Of a DNA stretch of 5,508 nt, positions 1 through 5,115 are shown in pieces. Within the stretch, counting starts at the first letter, position 1. The number at the start of each line of letters is the position of its first letter. This DNA is from Bacillota bacterium (GTDB lineage: Bacteria; Bacillota; Clostridia; Oscillospirales; Butyricicoccaceae): contig JAUZPW010000118.1 in assembly GCA_030705725.1 (NCBI GenBank), positions 1 to 5,508 of the forward strand, written 5' to 3'. The translations under genes were made by a program, and so were the position numbers. The notes under the pieces are model-generated. The model was not told the origin of the DNA. It did not search any database and saw only the letters and a list, made by a program, of their open reading frames with translations.

Positions 1-555
1 AAGGCAGGAAAGCACGATGCAATGTGCGCCGTCCTCTTCGATGCATTTTTTTCCGGCATTGTATAAAGCCCTGAAAGTTGCGTCCATATCGTCCCTTACG
101 TTCGATACGGGAATACCTATGCTTCTGACGGATGCAAGCCGGTTAACGCCGAAGCCCTTTTCATAGACGGCTTCGGTGTCTCTTGCAACGGTGCTGTCAA
201 GCACGGTCAATACCGAAAAACGATAGCCCAGATCCAGAGCGACAAGCTTTGAAGCCATGCCCGGCCCTACTACGGGAATATTTACAAGCTCCCGCGCCGC
301 GGTTACGGCCGGGTCGCTTCCGCAGTAAACGATAATAGCGTCAAAACCATCCTCTTCCGCCTGTTTCGCTTTAGTAAGGATATAAGGCCCTGCCGTAACT
401 TCGTCGTAAGCGGACTCAATGCTTTCCGGCCCCCCGTCGATGCAGTCAACGGAAATAACGGTATCCTTCCTCGCGAAAGCGGACAGCATAACCTCCCTTG
501 CGTCAAGGGTTTTCCTGTCCATACCGCTGTTCGGAATGATTACTTTTATTCTCAT
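1..555 (-). CDS. Asp/Glu/hydantoin racemase-family protein, 3' end cut off by window edge
   Basis: The first 185 residues are visible, beginning MRIKVIIPNSGMD, which matches the I-x-PNS opening of the hydantoin racemase branch of the Asp/Glu racemase superfamily. Family enzymes use two cysteines for cofactor-independent proton transfer at a chiral carbon. The first is probably C78 in VYCGSDPAV, followed by the typical stretch AARELVNIPVVGPG. The second is probably C184 in HCIVLSCL, at the very end of the visible part. Members usually have about 210-250 residues, so a short C-terminal part is missing. The ATG start is supported by GGGG at 564-567, 8 nt upstream. There is no signal peptide, so the protein is cytoplasmic. 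It lies 16 bp after the M28-like gene and is surely co-transcribed with it. The substrate is unknown: hydantoins, Asp/Glu or another amino-acid derivative are all possible, and a non-racemase member (for example maleate isomerase-like) cannot be excluded. Confidence 0.85.
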   Translation of the reverse strand, partial: MRIKVIIPNSGMDRKTLDAREVMLSAFARKDTVISVDCIDGGPESIESAYDEVTAGPYILTKAKQAEEDGFDAIIVYCGSDPAVTAARELVNIPVVGPGMASKLVALDLGYRFSVLTVLDSTVARDTEAVYEKGFGVNRLASVRSIGIPVSNVRDDMDATFRALYNAGKKCIEEDGAHCIVLSCL

Positions 556-571
556 AGTTTGTTCCCCATTA

Positions 572-2323
572 TCATTTCATATTAAGAAACATTTCCACAT
601 AATCATTAGACATGTTGACAGCATCGGAAACCCTGTTGCGGTTTCTGAGAAGTTTAGTATAAAGCAGCTTATACTCCAGGGATTCCTTATCCATTTTGCT
701 GAGGGAAATCAGCTCGTAAAGCAGCGGAATGGGTTTCGACAATATGGTGCGTCCGTAGCTGTCCTGATCGTATTTGCCTGCGGATGTATAGAACGAATTC
801 GTTATGAGGCGGCTCAGGCGAAGCAGCGTTTGGTTAAGCTTTTTGACTTTTTCGGCAGAAAGCTCTCCTTTTTCAGCCTTAACCTTCAGCACGTTCATTT
901 TCGATACGTTTTCGGCAAGCTTGCCGATGTTGTTCTCGATCATTTCGATGTCGATGAGATTCCCGGATTCCTTCTTAATCATAGCGACCTTGTCTTTCAT
1001 ATCCTGACAGGTTTTCGTAAAATCGTAAGGAAGCACATTCGCATTAACAAGCCCCAGAAGCACTGCGGCATCGACTTTGTTGTCCTTGTCTAAATTATCG
1101 GGGTCCATTTTGTCCAGGGTATCCTCTACGGTATGGTTCCACCAGCCCAGCGTAGCGCCGTTATCGTATGCAACCTGCTCGGGTGAATAGGAAATTCTTC
1201 CCGCTATGGAAGGTACGCCGACACCGAAGAAAGACTGATCCCCGGTTTTTGCAAGATAATTTACATTGCAGTCTTCATCCAGCGTATTTTTTATTATCTC
1301 GTGAGCGAAGTCCGACAGCTCGCGGGATGCGTCAACGCCGTAGCTCTTGGCGCCCTTCATGCCCGTCGAATCTATATTTATGTAGCCGATGCAGTTTCTG
1401 TCTATATCCTGCCAGAAATAATCCTCAAACCATGTAGAGCCGGCGGCTTCCGCAATTTCATGGCCGTTCCAGTATGCGAAATAAATGCTTCTTTTGATTT
1501 TGTTCTTGAATTTGCCGAATACCCTGGTAAGCTCAAGCATCGTTCCGTCTCCGGTAGCGTTGCAGGTAACTCCGGGGCACCACGCGTCTAAATGCGCGCT
1601 GACAAGCAGAAACTTTTCCGGTTCTTCCGATCCGCGAAGGATGCCGAGCGGCTCCGTAAGCGTCTGCCAATGGCGGGTTGAGCTGACCGTCAGCTGAATC
1701 TCGACCTTTGTGCCCGATAAGCACAGGTTCTTGAGATATTCGCCGTCTTTTCTCTTAATGCTCACTCCGGCGATCTGCGGTATATTGTCGAAAGTTTCCG
1801 GCGTCGGATTGCCCCAAACGGCCTTTAACCCGCGGTTGCAGATAACGTCCTGGTCTCTTCCCCAGTTCATGCAAACCATAGCTAAAGCGCCGTGCTCAGC
1901 GGCAAGCATAGCCTTCTCGGGCGTTGCCGGAGCGTAAGACACCTCAACCAGCACTGCTTTTCCCTTGACGTCTTTTCCTATGTAATCGTCTACGCCGCCG
2001 GAGCCTAGATAAACAAGCTCCAACTTAAGCCCGTCCTTAGGGGTGGAAGCGATATGGCAGCAGGGCAGACTGTTTAATATCGTTGTTTCAGGAGAAAGCA
2101 CTTTCAGAATCGAGAACCCCGGGTGGCTGTTATATGCATCAAATTCGAGGAGCTTGGTATCAAGGCCGTACTCCGACATTTTTTTGCAGATATACTCCGC
2201 GGCTTTCCTGTCTTGCCCCATTCCCGAAGTCCGGTTTGGCGTGTTGTTTGTCAGCCACTCAATATGCTCCACCGATTTTTTAACGTCCAGTTCGTCCAGT
2301 ATTTGCTTTAATAAGTTATCCAT
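572..2323 (-). CDS. M28 family (Zn aminopeptidase/carboxypeptidase-like) protein with PA domain
   Basis: This 583-residue protein has the order of an M28B-type peptidase: an N-terminal segment, a protease-associated insert (about 85-215), the peptidase core (about 220-430) and a helical C-terminal region (about 435-583) that may correspond to the dimerisation domain of glutamate carboxypeptidase II relatives. Core motifs visible are HLDAWCPGVTCNATG (H244, D246), NGHEIAEAAGS (H288, E289), NIDSTG (D318), GDQSFFGVGVPS (361-372) and WWNHTVEDT (H397). H244, E289, D318 and H397 fit metal-ligand positions. Unusually, C254 stands where the bridging Asp is expected and H288 where the general-base Glu is expected, so activity on peptides is uncertain. 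It has no signal peptide or membrane segment and is probably cytoplasmic, unlike many secreted M28 enzymes. The ATG at 2323 is preceded by CAGGAGA (2334-2340). It is first in the leftward operon, ahead of the racemase gene. The stop is TGA. Family assignment is firm; substrate and chemistry are open. Confidence 0.88.
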   Translation of the reverse strand: MDNLLKQILDELDVKKSVEHIEWLTNNTPNRTSGMGQDRKAAEYICKKMSEYGLDTKLLEFDAYNSHPGFSILKVLSPETTILNSLPCCHIASTPKDGLKLELVYLGSGGVDDYIGKDVKGKAVLVEVSYAPATPEKAMLAAEHGALAMVCMNWGRDQDVICNRGLKAVWGNPTPETFDNIPQIAGVSIKRKDGEYLKNLCLSGTKVEIQLTVSSTRHWQTLTEPLGILRGSEEPEKFLLVSAHLDAWCPGVTCNATGDGTMLELTRVFGKFKNKIKRSIYFAYWNGHEIAEAAGSTWFEDYFWQDIDRNCIGYINIDSTGMKGAKSYGVDASRELSDFAHEIIKNTLDEDCNVNYLAKTGDQSFFGVGVPSIAGRISYSPEQVAYDNGATLGWWNHTVEDTLDKMDPDNLDKDNKVDAAVLLGLVNANVLPYDFTKTCQDMKDKVAMIKKESGNLIDIEMIENNIGKLAENVSKMNVLKVKAEKGELSAEKVKKLNQTLLRLSRLITNSFYTSAGKYDQDSYGRTILSKPIPLLYELISLSKMDKESLEYKLLYTKLLRNRNRVSDAVNMSNDYVEMFLNMK

Positions 2324-2449
2324 ACTAAAAAAATCTCCTGTTAATTATAATTGAGCCGTTAAAATAGAGCGCATAAGCCTATCAAACCTTTTAGTTAAAC
2401 GCGCTCCGAAAGGATACCGCCTGCAACATCTCCTTAAACCCTTTTTATC

Positions 2450-2463
2450 CGCTTTCCAAAGCG
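2450..2463 (-). other. Small perfect hairpin in leftward leader
   Basis: CGCTTT and AAAGCG form a perfect inverted repeat separated by two bases, realistically a 5-bp stem with a 4-nt loop. It directly abuts the larger hairpin at 2463-2499, sharing base 2463, so the two could stack or compete in the leftward leader RNA. No T-tract follows it in the leftward direction. Confidence 0.5.
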
Positions 2464-2499
2464 CTGTAAAGGCTTCTGCTCACCAGAAGCCTTCACAGC
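2463..2499 (-). other. Strong stem-loop in the leader of the M28-racemase operon
   Basis: The arms are GCTGT-A-AAGGCTTCTG (2463-2478) and CAGAAGCCTT-C-ACAGC (2484-2499) around the 5-nt loop CTCAC, giving 10 bp, one mismatch (2468/2494) and 5 bp. Read leftward it would lie in the 5' leader, about 140 nt before the M28 start codon, and is followed by GCGCTTTGGAAAGCGG, not a T-run, so it is not a standard terminator in that direction. Read rightward it is followed by TATTTTAT, which makes a weak rightward terminator possible, although no rightward gene lies upstream of it inside the window. A leader attenuator, RNA-stability element or protein-binding hairpin are alternatives. Confidence 0.6.
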
Positions 2500-2538
2500 T
2501 ATTTTATCAAAAAGGGAGAAAAATTTTTAGCACCTCGT

Positions 2539-2602
2539 AAACCGCATGTCGCATTGTGAAATATCATTTTAATTTTAACCTTAATTGTAATGTTAGCAAA
2601 CA
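2539..2602. repeat. Diverged direct repeat, copy 1 (overlaps leftward promoter)
   Basis: This copy shares an ordered set of matches with 2716-2784: AAAC-x-G-x-ATGT followed by TGTGAAA (18 of 23 bases identical from 2539 to 2561), then the exact 12-mer TTTTAACCTTAA (2573-2584), then TGTT and AGCAAACA (2595-2602). Order and spacing are kept apart from a few short indels. The copy covers the -10 box and probable start site of the leftward promoter candidate. Confidence 0.6.
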
Positions 2603-2618
2603 CCGCTATGTTTGTCAA
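2590..2618 (-). promoter_or_regulatory. Candidate promoter for the M28-racemase operon
   Basis: On the - strand, a perfect -35 box TTGACA (2618-2613) is followed by a 17-bp spacer and the -10 box TAACAT (2595-2590, 4 of 6 matches to TATAAT). A second TTGACA lies 2 bp further upstream (2626-2621). The predicted transcript start near 2583 gives a leader of about 260 nt containing the hairpins at 2450-2499. A palindrome fills nearly the whole spacer, suggesting repressor control. Confidence 0.55.
2597..2614. promoter_or_regulatory. Palindrome in the leftward promoter spacer, candidate operator
   Basis: CAAACA and TGTTTG are perfect 6-bp arms around CCGCTA. The site lies between the -35 and -10 boxes of the leftward promoter candidate, a classic repressor position. 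No regulator gene is in the window and the motif does not match a family site that I can name with confidence. Confidence 0.4.
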
Positions 2619-2657
2619 TATGTCAAATATTATATTTAATGTTCAAAATTGAATTAA

Positions 2658-2682
2658 AAAAATTGTTTACAGAACAAATTTT
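2658..2682. promoter_or_regulatory. Palindrome over the rightward -35 box, candidate operator
   Basis: The core is TTGTT-TACAG-AACAA (2663-2677) with matching AAAA (2658-2661) and TTTT (2679-2682) flanks, so 9 of 10 base positions per arm pair across the centre. It covers the -35 element TTTACA of the rightward promoter candidate, so a bound protein would be expected to affect transcription of the transporter genes. The AT-rich setting makes some of the outer symmetry possible by chance. Confidence 0.4.
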
Positions 2683-2694
2683 ATGATTTATAAT
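2666..2694 (+). promoter_or_regulatory. Candidate sigma-A promoter for the ABC transporter operon
   Basis: TTTACA (2666-2671, 5 of 6 matches to TTGACA), a 17-bp spacer and a perfect TATAAT (2689-2694) form a strong housekeeping-type promoter. The predicted start near 2701 gives a leader of about 215 nt before the binding-protein gene. A weaker second -10-like TATGAT sits at 2855-2860 without a good -35 box. Confidence 0.65.
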
Positions 2695-2715
2695 TAATTC
2701 ACTCAAGCAAAAGTG

Positions 2716-2784
2716 AAACAGTATGTTACAATGTGAAACGTCAATGATAAATTTTTAACCTTAAAAGGAGGTGTTCAGCAAACA
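2716..2784. repeat. Diverged direct repeat, copy 2 (in rightward leader)
   Basis: This is the partner of 2539-2602: AAAC-x-G-x-ATGT and TGTGAAA (2716-2738), TTTTAACCTTAA (2753-2764) and AGCAAACA (2777-2784), offset by 177 bp at the left end and 182 bp at the right. Weaker colinear matches continue to the right (TTGAATTA 2649 with TTGATTTA 2824, TTTAC 2666 with 2835, TATGATT 2682 with 2855), which would fit a tandem duplication of roughly 175 bp that included a promoter. Confidence 0.55.
2763..2773 (+). promoter_or_regulatory. Orphan Shine-Dalgarno-like sequence
   Basis: AAAAGGAGGTG is a near-perfect ribosome binding site, stronger than the one used by the binding-protein gene, yet no ATG, GTG or TTG lies 5-12 nt after it. 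A GTG inside the motif (2771) opens an 18-codon frame ending at TGA 2825-2827, but that start would lack its own binding site. It lies about 145 nt before the true start at 2918, inside repeat copy 2. It may be a relic of a lost start, a ribosome standby site, or chance. Confidence 0.4.
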
Positions 2785-2917
2785 GATTTTTATCCGCGTT
2801 ACCAATCCTTCGGAAACTGTCGTTTGATTTATTTTTTACCGCAGCGGATTCAGGTATGATTAAAACTTAAGTGCCTGGAATTTTTACTAAAAAAGATACG
2901 AGAGGTAAGAACGAAAG

Positions 2918-4120
2918 ATGAAACAGTTTAAAAGATTAACAGCGGTTATAATTTCTTTAATAATGATAATTACCATGGCATCCTGCGCCGGCAAAAGCGG
3001 CGATAAAAGCAGCGGCAGCGGAAGCGCCGCGAGCAGCAAAATCGTAATCGCCTACATAGGGCCTCTCACCGGCGAAGCGTCGGCTTTCGGAATTCCCGAG
3101 GTCAACACTCTAAAAATGCTTGTTGAAAAGCAGAATCAGGAAGGCGGCATCATCGGGAAGCAGGTTGAGCTTAAAACATACGATAACAGAAACGACAACG
3201 TCGAAACCACAAACGCGGCGAAAAAGGCGATTCAGAACGACGGCGTGTCTGCCATCATCGGCTGCAACGCCTCCGGCCCGACCCTCGCGTTAAGCAGTGT
3301 CTGCGACGAGCTCAAAGTTCCGAACGTTGCTACTACGGCTACTAACTCCAAAGTAACTGTCGCAGACGGCGGGAAAGTCAGACCCTTTACTTTCCGTGTC
3401 TGCCTTGCCGACCCGCAGCTTGGGGATATCATGGCTAAATATGCATATGAAAAGCTTAACATTAAAAAAGTAGCGATCCTTTATCAGGTCAGCAGCGACT
3501 ATTCGACCGGCATAACCCAGAACTTTACGGATTCTTTTACTAAGGCCGGAGGCTCCATTACCGATAAGGAAGCTTATAAAACGGGCGACGTTGATTTCCG
3601 CGCACAGCTTGAAAAAATCAAAGAGAGCAGCCCGGACGCTTTGTTCCTGCCCTTGGAATATAAAGAGCTCGGTCTTGCCACAAAGCAGGCGAGAAGCCTC
3701 GGCATTACCCAGCAATTTTTAGGGCCCGACTGCTGGATGGCGAACGACCTGTTCTCCGTTGCCGGCGACGCGATCAAGGGCTCTATGTTTGTCGCCCCGA
3801 TCGACGGAAGCGACCCGTCCCTTAACGATTTCAAAACCTGGTACCGCAGCAAAAACAACAACGAAGAGCCTGACCAGGCCGGATCGAACGCCTATTTTGC
3901 TTACGACGCGTTTGTATTCCTCAAAGCCGCCATCGAAAAGGCCAATTCCACCGATCCTGTGGCAATCAGGGACGCCATGGAGAAAACAACCGATATCCAA
4001 GGCTTAACAGGCAAAATCACAATGATGCCCGATACTCACAATCCTATCAGAAGCGCCAACATTTTCCGTGTAGACGCTGATAAGTTTACTTCGATAGAGA
4101 AATTTACCGTGCAGTATTAA
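2918..4120 (+). CDS. ABC transporter substrate-binding lipoprotein, branched-chain amino acid (LivK/LivJ) type
   Basis: The 400-residue product is the extracytoplasmic receptor of a HAAT-family importer. It begins with a lipoprotein signal: basic MKQFKR, a hydrophobic stretch (8-20) and the lipobox MASC with C23 as the lipidation site, followed by a Gly/Ser/Lys tether (24-40). The mature part has the Peripla_BP_6 pattern: IAYIGPLTGEASAFG (44-58), NQEGGIIGKQVEL (73-85), IIGCNASGPTLA (113-124, with S119 at a usual ligand-contact position), VPNVATTATN (134-143), SSDYSTG (192-198) and AYFAYDAF (325-332). Length is normal. AGAGGT (2901-2906) supports the ATG, although its spacing of 11 nt is somewhat long. 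The gene is first in the transporter operon, 111 bp before the permease gene. The ligand cannot be read from the sequence: LivK-type receptors bind aliphatic amino acids but also amides, urea and other compounds. Confidence 0.93.
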   Translation: MKQFKRLTAVIISLIMIITMASCAGKSGDKSSGSGSAASSKIVIAYIGPLTGEASAFGIPEVNTLKMLVEKQNQEGGIIGKQVELKTYDNRNDNVETTNAAKKAIQNDGVSAIIGCNASGPTLALSSVCDELKVPNVATTATNSKVTVADGGKVRPFTFRVCLADPQLGDIMAKYAYEKLNIKKVAILYQVSSDYSTGITQNFTDSFTKAGGSITDKEAYKTGDVDFRAQLEKIKESSPDALFLPLEYKELGLATKQARSLGITQQFLGPDCWMANDLFSVAGDAIKGSMFVAPIDGSDPSLNDFKTWYRSKNNNEEPDQAGSNAYFAYDAFVFLKAAIEKANSTDPVAIRDAMEKTTDIQGLTGKITMMPDTHNPIRSANIFRVDADKFTSIEKFTVQY

Positions 4121-4146
4121 TAGCAGTATAGGTTATCAAAGCGCAG

Positions 4147-4184
4147 ATTGCAGTGCGGCAGAAATAAAACTGCTGCACTGCAAT
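4147..4184 (+). other. Intercistronic stem-loop between binding protein and permease genes
   Basis: ATTGCAGTGCGGCAG (4147-4161) pairs with CTGCTGCACTGCAAT (4170-4184) as a 15-bp stem with one G-U pair and an 8-nt A-rich loop. The next bases are AAATATAACG, with no T-tract, so full termination is unlikely. It starts 26 nt after the binding-protein stop codon and ends 32 nt before the permease ribosome binding site. Such hairpins commonly protect the upstream message from 3' decay, giving more binding protein than permease. A weak or partial terminator is the alternative. Confidence 0.7.
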
Positions 4185-4231
4185 AAATATAACGACACGT
4201 CAAGAAAGTCTTTATAAAGGAGTCGTTTACT

Positions 4232-5104
4232 TTGTTCTTCCAACAGCTGATTACAGGGCTGTCAATCGGAAGTGTTTACGCACTGATGGCAGTAGGGTAT
4301 TCCTTAATTTACAGCCTGTTGAATTTCACGAACTTTGCACATAGCGTCGCGATAATGGTAGGTGCATATGCCGCTTATTATTATTTGAGGCTTGCTACGG
4401 ATAATATCATCCTGGCGACTTTATGTTCGATCCTGGTCGGAAGTTTAATTTCGGTCTTTATAGAAAAAACAACGTATCAGCCGCTGCTTAACAAAAAGTC
4501 CAAGCGTATTTACCTGCTTATCGCCGGACTCGGCGTGTCGATTATTGGCGAAAATCTGATTGTTGTCATGATTGACGGCCGGTTTAAGGCGTTTCCGACG
4601 CAATTTTCGAGCCAACCCATTACTTTTCTCGGCATAAATCTCGGATTGGTTGATATTGTCATTCTTATATCCAGCATTATTACACTTATTGCTGTTCAGC
4701 TTATAATTCAGAAAACAAAGGTCGGGCTTGCGATCCGCGGAGCCGCGTTTGATCTGACCGCGACTTCTCTGATGGGCGTGAACGTCAACGCTCTTATCCT
4801 AATCGTGTTTGTAATAGCGGGAACTCTCGCCGGTTTATCCGGCTCATTTCTCGGGCTTAAATATACCGCTTATCCGTCGATCGGCTCTCTGACCACGAAA
4901 GCGTTTATAAGCGCGGTCTTCGGCGGGCTCGGCAGTGTTCCCGGCGCAATGTGCGGCGCTCTGATCCTCGGGATCGGTGAAACGATGATATCCGCGTACG
5001 TATCATCCTCTCTCAGGGACATTTTTTCATTCGGACTTTTAGTGGTTGTCCTTTTAATCCGGCCCAGCGGGTTGATGGGAAAAGTCACCGAAGAAAAAGC
5101 ATAG
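4232..5104 (+). CDS. livH: Branched-chain amino acid-type ABC transporter permease LivH
   Basis: This 290-residue inner-membrane protein forms the translocation channel with LivM. It opens with QQLITGLSIGSVYALMAVGYSLIY, the usual LivH N-terminus, then NFAHS (34-38), a GAYAAYY segment, a cytoplasmic coupling-loop region KTKVGLAIRGAAFD...LMGVNVN (161-186), and the family signature AFISAVFGGLGSVPGA (224-239) before the last helix and RPSGLMG (277-283). About eight hydrophobic segments are visible and the length is typical. The start is TTG at 4232, chosen because AAAGGAG (4216-4222) stands 9 nt upstream and homologues begin at this point; no suitable ATG is nearby. The next gene follows after 11 bp, so livH and livM are translated from one message. 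The short charged tail is normal. Confidence 0.93.
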   Translation: MFFQQLITGLSIGSVYALMAVGYSLIYSLLNFTNFAHSVAIMVGAYAAYYYLRLATDNIILATLCSILVGSLISVFIEKTTYQPLLNKKSKRIYLLIAGLGVSIIGENLIVVMIDGRFKAFPTQFSSQPITFLGINLGLVDIVILISSIITLIAVQLIIQKTKVGLAIRGAAFDLTATSLMGVNVNALILIVFVIAGTLAGLSGSFLGLKYTAYPSIGSLTTKAFISAVFGGLGSVPGAMCGALILGIGETMISAYVSSSLRDIFSFGLLVVVLLIRPSGLMGKVTEEKA

Positions 5105-5115
5105 GGGGATTTGAT

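Larger units (their letters stand above)
2324..2917. other. Divergent intergenic control region (594 bp)
   Basis: This stretch separates the start codons of the leftward and rightward gene sets and holds no convincing gene. From left to right it contains the leftward ribosome binding site (2334-2340), a leader section with hairpins (2450-2499), a first copy of a diverged direct repeat (2539-2602), the leftward promoter candidate (2590-2618), the rightward promoter candidate (2666-2694), the second repeat copy (2716-2784) with an orphan Shine-Dalgarno-like sequence, and the rightward ribosome binding site AGAGGT (2901-2906). The part from about 2560 to 2760 is strongly AT-rich compared with the flanking genes. 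Implied leaders are about 260 nt leftward and about 215 nt rightward, long enough for RNA-level control. I recognised no known riboswitch or T-box motif. Confidence 0.8.

Noticed and set aside
419..1093. A long open frame of 224 codons on the + strand, antisense to the 3' part of the M28-like gene and the start of the racemase gene.
   Set aside because: It has no recognisable domain and crosses two well-supported genes on the other strand. It is best explained as a by-product of their codon usage.
2344..2349. A perfect TATAAT on the - strand near the M28 start.
   Set aside because: No -35 box at correct spacing, and a transcript starting there would begin within or next to the ribosome binding site at 2334-2340.
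2367..2406. Inverted repeat GAGCGC / GCGCTC with a 28-nt interval.
   Set aside because: The 6-bp arms are short for so large a loop, and no promoter or terminator sequence is attached. It may be chance.
2391..2429. A 12-codon leftward frame (ATG at 2429, TAA at 2393-2391) in the M28 leader, a possible leader peptide.
   Set aside because: AAGGAG directly abuts the ATG, leaving no spacing for initiation, and the peptide has no run of regulatory codons.
2612..2640. TTGTCA-17-TTTAAT as an additional rightward promoter.
   Set aside because: It is plausible but clearly weaker than the promoter at 2666-2694, and such matches are frequent in AT-rich DNA.
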